Positions 44,119 to 53,157 of a DNA stretch of 64,000 bases are shown here, in pieces (position 1 is the stretch's first letter; each line of letters starts with the position of its first letter). This stretch comes from an uncultured Altererythrobacter sp. Its GTDB lineage: Bacteria; Pseudomonadota; Alphaproteobacteria; Sphingomonadales; Sphingomonadaceae. The notes beneath the pieces were generated by a model that was given only the letters and a program-made list of their open reading frames with translations, ran no database searches and had not been told where the DNA came from. The stretch spans positions 111,174-175,173 of the forward strand of contig CAMPIX010000004.1 of the NCBI GenBank assembly GCA_946886565.1, read 5' to 3'. The position numbers and the translations under genes were made by a program.

Positions 44119-44487
44119 ATGACCGTCGAAACGATCCGCAAGCGCGCCGATTTTCTCGCGGCTAACCGGGGGTTGCGTGTGGCGCGGCCCGGGTTCGTGC
44201 TGCTTGCGCATCCCAACGGCGGGCGCGGCAAGCGGTTCGGGGTCACCGTCACCAAGAAAATCGGCAACGCGGTCGTGCGCAACCGGATGAAGCGGCGCTT
44301 CCGCGAACTGCTGCGCGCCGCGCTGCCCGAGGCGGGTCTTGCCGACCACGATCACGTGCTGATCGGGCGCGAGGGCGGGATCGAGCGTGACTTCGCGCGT
44401 ATGGCCGAGGAACTGGCCGAGGCATTGCGTCGCGCCGCCGCCGGGCGGGGCGATCCGCCGCGTTCTCGCCGGCGGAGGCGCACGTGA
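44119..44487 (+). CDS. rnpA: Ribonuclease P protein component
   Basis: 122 residues. The protein subunit of RNase P, which helps the catalytic RNA mature tRNA 5' ends. Family features: [13 protein letters not shown] near the N-terminus and the RNR motif in [17 protein letters not shown]. The C-terminus is Arg-rich. Its end overlaps the GTG start of yidD by four bases. Confidence 0.96.
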   Translation: MTVETIRKRADFLAANRGLRVARPGFVLLAHPNGGRGKRFGVTVTKKIGNAVVRNRMKRRFRELLRAALPEAGLADHDHVLIGREGGIERDFARMAEELAEALRRAAAGRGDPPRSRRRRRT

Positions 44488-44693
44488 AGCACGTCCTGAT
44501 CGCGCTCGCCCGCCTGTGGCAGCTCGGCCCCTCGCGCGTGCTGCCGCCGAGCTGCCGCTATGCCCCGAGCTGTTCCGAATACGCGGTCGAAGCGCTGCGC
44601 AAGCACGGGGCAATCAAGGGTGGATGCATGGCGGCTAAGCGTATAATGCGCTGCCACCCATGGGGCGGGCACGGCTATGATCCGGTGCCGTAG
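44484..44693 (+). CDS. yidD: Membrane protein insertion efficiency factor YidD
   Basis: 69 residues from GTG at 44484, overlapping rnpA by four bases. The signature [18 protein letters not shown] and later [13 protein letters not shown] are diagnostic. YidD is a small membrane-associated helper of YidC, encoded next. The gene order rnpA-yidD-yidC is the standard one. Confidence 0.97.
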   Translation: MKHVLIALARLWQLGPSRVLPPSCRYAPSCSEYAVEALRKHGAIKGGCMAAKRIMRCHPWGGHGYDPVP

Positions 44694-44738
44694 CACCTAT
44701 ATAATACACCTGACGCGTCACGACACGGGATCGAAACC

Positions 44739-46511
44739 TTGCACAACCAGCGCAACCTCCTGCTCGCCGTCCTGCTGAGCGGCCTCCTCATTCTCGGCTG
44801 GGACGCCGCGATGGGCTGGCTCTATCCGCAGACCGACAGCATTGTGGCGGAGAAGGTCGACACCCCGACCGAGGCGATCGAGGCCAAGCACACGCGCGAG
44901 GGGGGGCTGACCGATCCGGTCGCGATCGCGGAGGAGAAGGCTGACCTCGAAACCTCGCTCGCCCGGCCCGGCCGGGTGGCGATCGAAGCACCGCAGATCG
45001 CGGGCTCGGTCAATCCGGTCGGCGCGCGGATCGACGACGTCGTGCTCAAGAGCCACCGCGAATCGGTCGAGAAGAACAGCGGCCCCGTGCGCCTGTTCTC
45101 GCCGCAGGGCACGCCGGCGCAGCACTTCGCGCAGTTCGGCTGGGTCGGCGAGGGCATTCGCGCGCCCGACGCGCAGACCGTGTGGCAGGTCGCGGGCGGC
45201 CCGCTCAGCCCCGAAAGCCCGGTGACGATGCGCTGGAACAACGGCGAGGGTCAGCTCTTCACGATCGAACTGACGGTCGACGACAACTACATGATCACCG
45301 CCGAGCAGACGGTCGCCAATACGGGTGACGGCGCGGTGATCGTGCGCCCCTTCGCGCTGCTCAACCGCACCAGCCGCACCGCGAGCGCGAGTTCGTGGAC
45401 GCTCCATTCGGGACCGATCGGCTATTTCGGCGACGGCGTGCAGTTCGGTCCCGATTACGACGAACTGGACGAGGATGGTCCGATGACGCCCGAGGGGCGC
45501 GCGGGCTGGATCGGCTTCACTGACATCTACTGGCTCTCCGCGCTTGCGCCGCAGGCGGGCAGCGACGCCGACGTCGACGCCGAGTTCCGCGCGATGGGCG
45601 GCGAACACTATCGCGCCTCGCTCGTCTATCAGCCGGTCAGCATCGCCCCGGGGCGCCAGGTCACCCGCACCACGCGACTGTTCGTCGGCGCGAAGGACAA
45701 CGACGTGCTCAACGCCTACGAAGAGGCGGGCATTCCGGGTTTCGACAACGCCATCGACTGGGGCTGGTTCGGCGTGATCGAGAAGCCGATCCTGTGGCTG
45801 CTCAAGCACCTTTACGACCTCGTCGGCAACTTCGGTGTCGCGATCATCCTGCTCACCGTGATCGTGCGCCTGCTGATGTTCCCGATCGCGCAGAAGCAGT
45901 TCGCTTCGATGGCCGCGATGAAAGCGGTTCAGCCGAAGATGAAGGCGATCCAGGAGCGCCACAAGGACGACAAGCAAAAGCAGCAGCAGGAGATCATGAA
46001 GCTGTACAAGGACGAAGGCGTGAACCCGCTCGCCGGGTGCCTTCCGCTGCTGCTCCAGATCCCGATCTTCTTCGGGCTCTACAAGGTGCTGATGCTGTCG
46101 ATCGAGATGCGCCACAAGCCGTTCGCACTGTGGATCGACGACCTTTCGGCGCCCGATCCGGCGCATATCCTCAATCTCTTCGGCCTGCTGCCGTTCGACG
46201 TGCCGGGCCTGATCGCGATCGGCCCGCTCGCGGTGCTGCTGGGCGTGACGATGTGGCTGACCTTCCGCCTCAATCCGACCGCGATGGACCCGATGCAGCA
46301 GCAGATCTTCTCGATCATGCCGTGGGTGCTGATGTTCGTGATGGCGCCGTTCGCCGCCGGGCTGCTGCTGTACTGGATCACCAACAATCTGCTCACGCTG
46401 GCGCAGCAGAGCTATCTCTACTCGAAGAACCCGCAGCTGAAGGCGCAGGCGGTAAAGGACAAGGCCGACCGCGAGAATGCCGCTGCCCGCGACAAGAAGG
46501 GCAAGGCGTGA
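44739..46511 (+). CDS. yidC: Membrane protein insertase YidC
   Basis: 590 residues from a TTG at 44739 (M-H-N-Q-R-N-L-L-L-A-V-L-L). There is an N-terminal helix, a large periplasmic beta domain (~50-350) and the conserved C-terminal five-helix core: I-E-K-P-I-L-W-L-L-K-H-L-Y, G-V-A-I-I-L-L-T-V-I-V-R, C-L-P-L-L-L-Q-I-P-I-F-F-G-L-Y. The essential Arg of the hydrophilic groove is the one in V-I-V-R-L-L. It inserts and folds inner-membrane proteins with or without SecYEG. The stop overlaps the GTG start of engB. Confidence 0.97.
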   Translation: MHNQRNLLLAVLLSGLLILGWDAAMGWLYPQTDSIVAEKVDTPTEAIEAKHTREGGLTDPVAIAEEKADLETSLARPGRVAIEAPQIAGSVNPVGARIDDVVLKSHRESVEKNSGPVRLFSPQGTPAQHFAQFGWVGEGIRAPDAQTVWQVAGGPLSPESPVTMRWNNGEGQLFTIELTVDDNYMITAEQTVANTGDGAVIVRPFALLNRTSRTASASSWTLHSGPIGYFGDGVQFGPDYDELDEDGPMTPEGRAGWIGFTDIYWLSALAPQAGSDADVDAEFRAMGGEHYRASLVYQPVSIAPGRQVTRTTRLFVGAKDNDVLNAYEEAGIPGFDNAIDWGWFGVIEKPILWLLKHLYDLVGNFGVAIILLTVIVRLLMFPIAQKQFASMAAMKAVQPKMKAIQERHKDDKQKQQQEIMKLYKDEGVNPLAGCLPLLLQIPIFFGLYKVLMLSIEMRHKPFALWIDDLSAPDPAHILNLFGLLPFDVPGLIAIGPLAVLLGVTMWLTFRLNPTAMDPMQQQIFSIMPWVLMFVMAPFAAGLLLYWITNNLLTLAQQSYLYSKNPQLKAQAVKDKADRENAAARDKKGKA

Positions 46512-47146
46512 CCGAGGCTACCGAGGCCGAGGAGCGCGCCGCGAAGCTCTTCTCGGGCCGGGTCGAGTTCCTGCTCTCGGCCCCCCAATTGAGGTTCCTG
46601 CCCGAACCGACGGTGCCCGAGATCGCGTTCGCCGGGCGCAGCAACGTGGGCAAGAGCTCGCTGCTCAACGCGCTCACGGGGCGCCGGGCGATCGCGCGCA
46701 CTTCGGTCACGCCGGGGCGGACGCAGGAGCTCAACTTCTTCGAGGTCGGCGAGCCGACGCTGTTCCGGCTGGTCGACATGCCGGGCTACGGCTTCGCCAA
46801 GGCGCCGGTGAAAGTGGTCGAGCGGTGGAAGCAGCTCGTGCGGACCTATCTCAAGGGGCGGCAGGTGCTCCACCGCACGCTGGTGCTGATCGATTCGCGC
46901 CACGGGTTGAAGGACGTCGATCGCGAGATGCTGAAGATGCTCGACGAGACCGCGGTCGGCTATCGCCTCGTTCTGACCAAGGCGGACAAGATCAAGGCGA
47001 GCGACCTCGCCAAAGTGAGCGAAGCGACCGCCGCCGAAGCGCGCAAGCATCCGGCGGCGCACCCCACGCTCCACGTCACCAGCTCGGAGAAGGGCATGGG
47101 CATCGCCGAACTGCGCGCCGCGGTGCTGGAGGATGCGCGGGTCTAG
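46508..47146 (+). CDS. engB: Ribosome-biogenesis GTPase EngB/YsxC/YihA
   Basis: 212 residues from GTG at 46508, overlapping the yidC stop (GTGA). G1 is G-R-S-N-V-G-K-S-S (~40), G2 T-P-G-R-T-Q-E, G3 D-M-P-G-Y-G, G4 T-K-A-D-K, G5 T-S-S-E-K-G. It acts in assembly of the large ribosomal subunit. The long frame that extends upstream is antisense-like noise within yidC. Its placement after yidC is common in alphaproteobacteria. Confidence 0.96.
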   Translation: MTEATEAEERAAKLFSGRVEFLLSAPQLRFLPEPTVPEIAFAGRSNVGKSSLLNALTGRRAIARTSVTPGRTQELNFFEVGEPTLFRLVDMPGYGFAKAPVKVVERWKQLVRTYLKGRQVLHRTLVLIDSRHGLKDVDREMLKMLDETAVGYRLVLTKADKIKASDLAKVSEATAAEARKHPAAHPTLHVTSSEKGMGIAELRAAVLEDARV

Positions 47147-47149
47147 GGT

Positions 47150-47569
47150 CTAGCGCGCGAACAGGTTCGCGTCGTTCTCGAAGGCCTTGATCTCGAGCGT
47201 GTTGCCGCTGGGATCGCGGAAGAACATCGTCGCCTGCTCGCCCGGTTCGCCGGCGAAGCGCACCGTCGGCTCCATCGCGAACTCGATGCCCGCCTCGCGC
47301 AAGCGATCGGCCAGCGCGCGCCAGTCCGCCATTGCCAGCACCACGCCGAAGTGCGGCACCGGCACCCCGTGCCCGTCGACCTTGGTGCGCGCGCGGTCGC
47401 CCGCCTGACCCGGTGCGAGGTGGGCGACGATTTGGTGGCCGAAGAAGTCGAAATCGACCCAGTCGGCGCTGCTCCGCCCTTCCGCGCAGCCCATCGTGTC
47501 GCCGTAGAACGCGCGCGCCGCGGCGAGATCGTGGACCGGGAAGGCGAGGTGGAACGGGCGCAGGGTCAT
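47150..47569 (-). CDS. VOC (glyoxalase/dioxygenase) family protein
   Basis: 139 residues. [17 protein letters not shown] at the N-terminus and [14 protein letters not shown] at the C-terminus are the two halves of a VOC fold with metal-ligand His and Glu positions; a third His (P-H-F-G-V-V-L) lies between. The specific reaction cannot be told from sequence. The ATG at 47569 is chosen because upstream codons are Arg/Cys-rich noise. It converges on engB. Confidence 0.85.
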   Translation of the reverse strand: MTLRPFHLAFPVHDLAAARAFYGDTMGCAEGRSSADWVDFDFFGHQIVAHLAPGQAGDRARTKVDGHGVPVPHFGVVLAMADWRALADRLREAGIEFAMEPTVRFAGEPGEQATMFFRDPSGNTLEIKAFENDANLFAR

Positions 47570-47670
47570 GTCCGCTTGGTAGCCGCTCCAATCCGCCCGG
47601 CAACCCCGTTCCGCTCGACTTGCCTTGCACGAACCCCTAGGGCCGCGCGGCAAGCAAGGTGGGCGTGCGC

Positions 47671-48336
47671 ATGAAGCTGATCATCGGCAACAAGAACTAT
47701 TCGAGCTGGAGCCTCAGGGCGTGGCTCGCGGTCAAGCAGTCGGGTCTCTCGTTCGAGGAGCTGACGGTCAACATCGGCGGCGACGACTGGGCTGCGATCA
47801 AGCGCGAATCGGGCGAGATCATGCCCTCGGGCAAAGTCCCGGTGCTGTGGGACGGCGAGACGGTGATCTGGGACAGCCTCGCGATCCTCGACTACCTCGC
47901 CGACAAGGTCGGGCGCGACCGCTTCTGGCCCAAGGACGACACCGCGCGCGGCATGGCGCTGTCGATGGTCGCCGAAATGCACAGCTCGTACATGGCGATG
48001 CGCGCCGAGTGCCCGATGAACGTGCGCAAGCGCTTCGAGGGCGTGAGCCTGACCGACGCCGCGCGCGAGGATATCGTACGCGTGCTCCAACTCTGGGCGG
48101 AGACGCGCGCGCGCTTCGGCAAGGGTGGGCCGTTCCTGTTCGGCACCTTCGGCGCGGCCGACGTGTTCTACGCGCCGGTCGTCAGCCGGTTCGTGACTTA
48201 CGGCATCGGCGTGCCGGGCTTTGCGCGCGCCTATATGGAATCGATGTGGGAACACGAATGGATGCAGGCGTGGATCGCCGGCGCCGAAGAAGAGCAATGG
48301 GTCATCGAGCAATACGAAACTGCGCCCCGCGTTTGA
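47671..48336 (+). CDS. Glutathione S-transferase family protein
   Basis: 221 residues from ATG at 47671. The thioredoxin-like N-terminal domain begins [16 protein letters not shown], where the Ser in S-S-W is the likely catalytic residue. G-K-V-P-V-L with cis-Pro and [10 protein letters not shown] bind glutathione. The all-helical C-terminal domain follows ([11 protein letters not shown]). The substrate is unknown. Its stop overlaps the TTG start of the S1/P1 nuclease gene. Confidence 0.9.
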   Translation: MKLIIGNKNYSSWSLRAWLAVKQSGLSFEELTVNIGGDDWAAIKRESGEIMPSGKVPVLWDGETVIWDSLAILDYLADKVGRDRFWPKDDTARGMALSMVAEMHSSYMAMRAECPMNVRKRFEGVSLTDAAREDIVRVLQLWAETRARFGKGGPFLFGTFGAADVFYAPVVSRFVTYGIGVPGFARAYMESMWEHEWMQAWIAGAEEEQWVIEQYETAPRV

Positions 48337-49205
48337 CCGCGCGTCTGATCGGAGCGCTCGCGCTGCTGGGCGCCGCGCTGATCCCGAACGTCGCCGCGGC
48401 CTGGGGCTACTTCGGGCACCGCACGACCGCGCAGATCGCGCTTGCCAACGTCGCGCCCGAAACGCGGGCCGCGATCGCGCGGCTGGTGAGGCACGATCGC
48501 GAACTCGGCACGCCCGAATGCCGCATCGCCGATCTCGCCGACGCCGCCACCTGGCCCGACTGCGTACGCCGCGACTACTGGCGCTGGGGCTACACCGCCG
48601 CGTGGCATTATCAGACCGAGCCGGTGCGCGAGAAATACGACGCGCGCAAGAACTGCCCGGGCGGTGCGTGCGTTTCGGCGCAGATCGAGCGCAATTTTCG
48701 CATTCTGTCGGACGAGAGCCTGCCCGCGAACGTGCGGCTGGAAGCGCTCGCGTTCATGGTTCACTTCACCGGCGACATCCACATGCCGCTCCATTCGGGC
48801 GACGACGGCGACCGCGGGGGGAACGACGTGGAGACCGCCTACGGGATCGTGCCCGGGCTCAACCTGCATTCGATCTGGGACACCACGCTCGCCGAACGCG
48901 CAATCACCGCGGCGCAGCCTCCGCTCGTGCGCCGCTACCCGGCGGCCGAGCGCGCCGAGCTGGCCGGCGGCGGGCCGGCCGACTGGGGCCGCGAAAGCTG
49001 GCTGCTCGCGCGCGAGTTCGTCTATCCCAACGCCTTCGACCGCTCGCCGCTGGGCGAGGAACTGCCCGGCGAGGCCGCGCTGACGCAGGAGGACATCGTC
49101 GCCGCGCTGCCGGTGGTCGAACGCCGCGTCACGCAGGCGGGGCTGCGCATGGCCGACCTGCTCGACGCCGCATTCGCACCGGGGAAAGCGGACGAGCTGC
49201 CCTGA
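48333..49205 (+). CDS. S1/P1 family nuclease
   Basis: 290 residues from TTG at 48333, overlapping the GST stop (TTGA). A signal peptide ends at A-A-A-W-G, leaving Trp as the new N-terminus; in S1/P1 nucleases that Trp is a zinc ligand. Other ligand positions are W-G-Y-F-G-H-R-T, D-A-A-T-W-P-D, V-H-F-T-G-D-I-H-M-P-L-H and L-H-S-I-W-D. It is a zinc-dependent secreted or periplasmic nuclease of single-stranded nucleic acids, possibly for phosphate or nucleotide scavenging. Confidence 0.92.
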   Translation: MTARLIGALALLGAALIPNVAAAWGYFGHRTTAQIALANVAPETRAAIARLVRHDRELGTPECRIADLADAATWPDCVRRDYWRWGYTAAWHYQTEPVREKYDARKNCPGGACVSAQIERNFRILSDESLPANVRLEALAFMVHFTGDIHMPLHSGDDGDRGGNDVETAYGIVPGLNLHSIWDTTLAERAITAAQPPLVRRYPAAERAELAGGGPADWGRESWLLAREFVYPNAFDRSPLGEELPGEAALTQEDIVAALPVVERRVTQAGLRMADLLDAAFAPGKADELP

Positions 49206-49674
49206 ACGAGCCTGCCGGAGGTTGACGCTCCTGCCCGATTGAAACGGTGTGGCTTTTCGAAAAGGCGTCGCGAATTCAGGAGGATGCGCCGGGTAAGATG
49301 GCGCGGCGTGTGGCTTTTCGGAGGGGCCTTGCGGCGCGGTCTGGCCGATGCAGCCGCAGGGCGGGAGAGCTCATCGGGCCGACGATGGGAAAGAGCGGTA
49401 GGGAACGAGTTTCCGATGACATCACATAGACCAACACCCGTTCGTGGTGAGCCTGTCGAACCACGCTAGCGCAGCGCCAGCGTCCTTCGACAAGCTCAGG
49501 ACGAACGGACCTCGGGAAGATCGTCAATGGGCTAGCATGTTCGGGGGCATGTAGGAAAATGGTGTTTCGGCCTGGCGATATCGCGATCCAAAGTGCCCGC
49601 TATCGTGAACACGGCCCCTTCCCATCACCGGGGCGACGAGATTCCTTCCCGCACCGAGGAACGGGCACCGAGGC
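49206..49674. other. Noncoding gap with one palindromic repeat (469 bp)
   Basis: No supported gene lies between the S1/P1 nuclease and the cupin gene, which converge here. A near-repeat of TGTGGCTTTTCG occurs at ~49247 and ~49308. The palindrome at 49438-49508 is described separately. Confidence 0.5.
49438..49508. repeat. Palindromic element (CTTCGACAAGCTCAGG family), copy 1
   Basis: The left arm 49438-49465 and the right arm 49483-49508 are inverted copies containing CGTTCGT...TGTCGAA and TTCGACAAGCTCAGGACGAACG. A second copy is at 55441-55529. Confidence 0.85.
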
Positions 49675-50142
49675 TCACGGCAACCGCTTGGTCGGGTAGG
49701 GCGTGCCGTCCTTGCGGGCGTAGCCGTCGGGGCCGAACTTCATGTCGATGTCGGGGTATTCGCCGTGATCCCTGTCGGCGTCGCCGGAGCTGATTGCCAC
49801 GAACACGCAGTCGGTTTCGCCGCGGTTCTGCAGGTGATGGCCGTCGCGTGACCCTGCGGGCCAGGCGGCGACGTCGCCGGGGCGCAGCACCGTCTCGCCG
49901 TCGTCCTCGACCAGCACGGCTTCGCCCGCCAGCATCACGAGCAGCTCGTCCTCTGCGGCGTGCCAGTGGCGTTGGGAGGACCAGGCGCCGGGCTTCAGCA
50001 CCACATGGCTCGCGCCCATCGTCGTCAGCCCCGATGCGGGCGCGAGGCGGCGGTACCAGCGTCCGGCGACCGGCTTGTCGTAGGGGTCGGGGTAGCCGGT
50101 GGCGTTGGTCTGCGGGATCGTGTCGAGATCGAGCTTGGGCAT
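49675..50142 (-). CDS. Cupin domain protein
   Basis: 155 residues. The cupin core at ~60-110 has R-H-W-H-A-A-E-D-E-L-L-V-M-L-A-G-E-A-V-L and G-D-V-A-A-W-P-A-G-S-R-D-G-H-H-L, with His and Glu positions of a metal site. Similar single-domain cupins often bind sugars or act as isomerases; the substrate is unknown here. The ATG at 50142 (M-P-K-L-D-L-D-T-I-P) is preferred to a longer hydrophobic extension. It is divergent from dapE. Confidence 0.85.
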   Translation of the reverse strand: MPKLDLDTIPQTNATGYPDPYDKPVAGRWYRRLAPASGLTTMGASHVVLKPGAWSSQRHWHAAEDELLVMLAGEAVLVEDDGETVLRPGDVAAWPAGSRDGHHLQNRGETDCVFVAISSGDADRDHGEYPDIDMKFGPDGYARKDGTPYPTKRLP

Positions 50143-50194
50143 TGATCGCTCCGCTGGCTGGTAAGGCACGGCGCACTCGTTTACGCCGCCTGCG

Positions 50195-51328
50195 ATGACG
50201 ACGACAACCACCGACGCCGGCCTGCTCGCCGAAAAGCTGATCGCCGCGCCGAGCGTCACCCCCGCCACGGGGCTGGTGTTCGACGTGCTCGAAGGGATGC
50301 TCGCGCCCTTGGGGTTCGAGGTCCAGCGCTTCAGCCGCGGCGCCGCGCCCGAGGGGCCGGTCGAGAACCTGTTCGCGTGTCGGCGCGGACCCGAGGGATC
50401 GCGGCATTTCGCCTTCGCCGGGCACCTCGACGTCGTCCCGCCGGGCGAGGGCTGGACCAGCGCGCCGTTCGCGCCCGAGCGCCGGGGCGAACTGCTCTAC
50501 GGGCGCGGCGCGGTCGACATGAAGGGCGCGATCGCGGCGATGGTCGCCGCCGTCGCCGAGGTTCCGCCCGAGGCCGGCACGGTGAGCTTCATCGTGACCG
50601 GCGACGAGGAGGGGCCGGCGGTCCACGGCACCCGCGCTCTGATCGCGTGGATGCGCGAACGCGAGATCGTGCCCGACCTGTGCCTCGTCGGCGAGCCGAC
50701 CAGCGTGAACCGGCTCGGCGACATGATGAAGGTCGGCCGCCGCGGCTCGGTCAATATCTGGCTCGAGGTCGAAGGGACGCAGGGCCACGTCGCCTATCCG
50801 CACAACGCCGACAACCCGGTGCCCAAGCTCGTCGCGATGCTCGCCGAGCTCGATGCGCTCGTGCTCGACGAGGGGACCGAGTGGTTCCAGCCCTCGAACC
50901 TCGAAATCACCGAGCTCGAGGTCGGCAACCCGGCGCACAACGTGATCCCGGCCAAGGCCAAGGCGCGCATCTCGATCCGCTTCAACGACCGGCACTCGGG
51001 CGCTTCGCTCGAGGCGCAAGTGGCGGAGATCGCCGAGCGCCACGGCGGCCGCGCGCTCGCGGTGATCTCGGGCGAGCCGTTCCTGACTCCGCCGGGCGAA
51101 TTCTCGGGGTTGATCGCCGCCGCGGTCGAGGCCGAGACCGGGCTCGTGCCCGAGGCCTCGACCACCGGCGGCACCTCGGACGCGCGGTTCCTCAAGGATC
51201 TGTGCCCGGTGATCGAATTCGGGCTGTGCAACGCAACCATGCACAAGCGCGACGAGGCGGTGGCCTTGGCCGACCTCGATACGCTAAGCCGCATCTATGC
51301 GCGCATCGCCACGGCGGCGCTTAGTTGA
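50195..51328 (+). CDS. dapE: Succinyl-diaminopimelate desuccinylase
   Basis: A 377-residue M20 zinc hydrolase that removes succinate from N-succinyl-LL-diaminopimelate in lysine/peptidoglycan precursor synthesis. Motifs: F-A-G-H-L-D-V-V-P-P-G (ligand His and catalytic Asp), Y-G-R-G-A-V-D-M-K-G, T-G-D-E-E-G-P (Glu base and ligand), and the C-terminal T-G-G-T-S-D-A-R-F. The length is normal. dapB, another gene of the pathway, lies 3.4 kb away on the other strand. Confidence 0.95.
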   Translation: MTTTTTDAGLLAEKLIAAPSVTPATGLVFDVLEGMLAPLGFEVQRFSRGAAPEGPVENLFACRRGPEGSRHFAFAGHLDVVPPGEGWTSAPFAPERRGELLYGRGAVDMKGAIAAMVAAVAEVPPEAGTVSFIVTGDEEGPAVHGTRALIAWMREREIVPDLCLVGEPTSVNRLGDMMKVGRRGSVNIWLEVEGTQGHVAYPHNADNPVPKLVAMLAELDALVLDEGTEWFQPSNLEITELEVGNPAHNVIPAKAKARISIRFNDRHSGASLEAQVAEIAERHGGRALAVISGEPFLTPPGEFSGLIAAAVEAETGLVPEASTTGGTSDARFLKDLCPVIEFGLCNATMHKRDEAVALADLDTLSRIYARIATAALS

Positions 51329-51329
51329 A

Positions 51330-51464
51330 TATTCCTCCCCGAGCTTGCTCGGGGAGGGGGACCATGCGTAGCATGGTGGAGGGGTCTTCTTCGCGCTAGG
51401 AGCATACCCCTCCACCACACTTTGTGTGGTCCCCCTCCCCAAGGCAAGCTTGGGGAGGATAAAT
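51330..51464. repeat. 135-bp nested palindrome (CTCCCC...GGGGAG family)
   Basis: The left half 51330-51390 and the right half 51404-51464 are inverted copies. Each half also has its own hairpins: 51334-51357, 51361-51377, 51414-51430, 51435-51459. The result is a cruciform-capable element between dapE and the symporter gene. Confidence 0.9.
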
Positions 51465-51479
51465 TTGGGAGGGGAGCGA

Positions 51480-52829
51480 ATGACCAGTCAGGACGCGGCG
51501 GAGATCGCCCGGGAAACGGCGCCCGCCGGGCACGGCAAGCTGCAATGGCGGATCCTGATCGGGTTCGTCGCGGGGCTCGCCGCCGGCCTGCTCGCCTATA
51601 CCTTCGCGCGCGACGCCGCGTGGGTCGAATCGATCGTGACTTACGTCACCAACCCGATCGGGCAGATCTTCCTGCGGCTGCTGTTCATGCTGGTGATCCC
51701 GCTGCTGTTCAGCGCGCTGGTGGTCGGCATCGCCGAGATGGGCGAGATGAAGTCGCTCGGCAGGGTCGGGCTGCGCACGCTGTTCTACACCGTGATCGTC
51801 TCCTCGATCGCGGTCGCGATCTCGCTGACGCTGGTCAACGTGATCGAGCCGGGCGAGGGGATCGATCCCGATGCCGCCGCCGAGCTGCTCGAGGAGGGCG
51901 CCGCGGGCGCCTCGAGCATCGTCGCGGCGAGCGCCGAGAGCGATGCCGGGGTCAACCAGGTCGTCGCGATCGTCCCGAACAACATCGTCGAGGCGATGTC
52001 CTCCAACGACATCCTCGCGGTGATGTTCTTCGCGCTGTTCTTCGGCATCGGCCTGCTGATCGTGCAGACCCGCCGCACCGGGGTGCTCAAGGATGCGATC
52101 GAGGGCGTGTTCGAGGTGGCGATGAAGCTGATCGGCTTCGTCATCCAGCTCGCGCCGATCGCGATCTTCTGCTTCATGTTCAACCTCACCGCGCAGTTCG
52201 GGTGGGACCTCTTGGTCAAGCTCGCCGCGTTCGTCGCGGTCGTGCTGCTGGCGCTGGCGATCCAGATGTTCGGCGTCTTCCCCGCGATCCTGAAATTCAT
52301 CGCGAAGAAGAGCCCGGTCGCGTTCTTCCGCGAGACGCGCGAGGCGAGCGTGATGGCGTTCTCGACCGCCAGTTCGAACGCCACGCTGCCGACCGCGCTG
52401 CGCGTCGCCGACACCGAGCTCGGCCTGCCGCGCCGCATCGCGCGCTTCGTGCTCACCATCGGCGCGACCGCCAACCAGAACGGCACCGCGATGTTCGAGG
52501 GCGTGACCGTGCTGTTCCTCGCGCAGTTCTTCGGGATCGAGCTGTCGCTGATGGATCAGGCCTTCGTGATGTTGATCTGCATTCTCGCCGGCATCGGCAC
52601 CGCGGGCGTGCCCGGCGGCTCGCTCCCGGTGATCGCGCTGATCCTCGCGGGCGTGGGGGTCGATCCGGCGGGCATCGGCCTGATCCTCGGCGTCGACCGC
52701 TTCCTCGACATGTGCCGCACCACGCTGAACGTGGTCGGCGATCTGGTGGCCGCGCAGACGATCACGACGCTTTCGCCGGAGATGGCGGAGGAGAGAGCCA
52801 GCGCGAGCGATGAGAGCGCTCTGGCATGA
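51480..52829 (+). CDS. Dicarboxylate/amino acid:cation symporter (DAACS family)
   Basis: A 449-residue inner-membrane transporter. The two hairpin-loop signatures of the GltPh fold are visible: S-S-N-A-T-L-P-T-A-L (HP1) and G-I-G-T-A-G-V-P-G-G-S (HP2), plus the substrate-binding N-Q-N-G-T-A-M-F-E-G and a later D-R-x-L-D-M-C-R-T-T-L-N. It transports glutamate/aspartate or C4-dicarboxylates with Na+ or H+; the choice is not clear. The start at 51480 follows GGGAGCG. A repeat lies directly ahead of it. Confidence 0.93.
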   Translation: MTSQDAAEIARETAPAGHGKLQWRILIGFVAGLAAGLLAYTFARDAAWVESIVTYVTNPIGQIFLRLLFMLVIPLLFSALVVGIAEMGEMKSLGRVGLRTLFYTVIVSSIAVAISLTLVNVIEPGEGIDPDAAAELLEEGAAGASSIVAASAESDAGVNQVVAIVPNNIVEAMSSNDILAVMFFALFFGIGLLIVQTRRTGVLKDAIEGVFEVAMKLIGFVIQLAPIAIFCFMFNLTAQFGWDLLVKLAAFVAVVLLALAIQMFGVFPAILKFIAKKSPVAFFRETREASVMAFSTASSNATLPTALRVADTELGLPRRIARFVLTIGATANQNGTAMFEGVTVLFLAQFFGIELSLMDQAFVMLICILAGIGTAGVPGGSLPVIALILAGVGVDPAGIGLILGVDRFLDMCRTTLNVVGDLVAAQTITTLSPEMAEERASASDESALA

Positions 52830-52884
52830 TCGGCGGGTTCCCAAGGCGGAGGTGATCTCGCCGGATGAGGTTTAGGGAGACACT

Positions 52885-53148
52885 GTGGTGAAAGTTTCAG
52901 TGATCCTGTTGGCTCTACTTTTAGTCGCCTGCGATTCTGCGATTGTCGATGAGGCGAGGGACGCCGAAGCGGACGGTCGAACCATCAATAACGAGATGAT
53001 GTCAGTCATGTATCCGGAGACATTTCGGAATGGCAGTCCGGCGTATTTGGAAAGAGATTTTGAAGCAGGAGCGGACTTCATTTGCGCAGAGATGCTGAAA
53101 AAATTCGAGCGCGACGTTTGTGCGGACGATGATGTGAATTGGCGATGA
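52885..53148 (+). CDS. Small lipoprotein of unknown function
   Basis: 87 residues from GTG at 52885 (or 52888), after a TAGGGAGAC ribosome site. The signal ends in the lipobox L-V-A-C-D at ~13-17. The short acidic mature part has two cysteines (F-I-C-A-E-M and D-V-C-A-D), a possible disulfide. Codon use is less GC-rich than the flanking genes, which suggests a newcomer. It converges on nth with nine bases between stops. No family recognised. Confidence 0.65.
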   Translation: MVKVSVILLALLLVACDSAIVDEARDAEADGRTINNEMMSVMYPETFRNGSPAYLERDFEAGADFICAEMLKKFERDVCADDDVNWR

Positions 53149-53157
53149 GGCGCGCCC

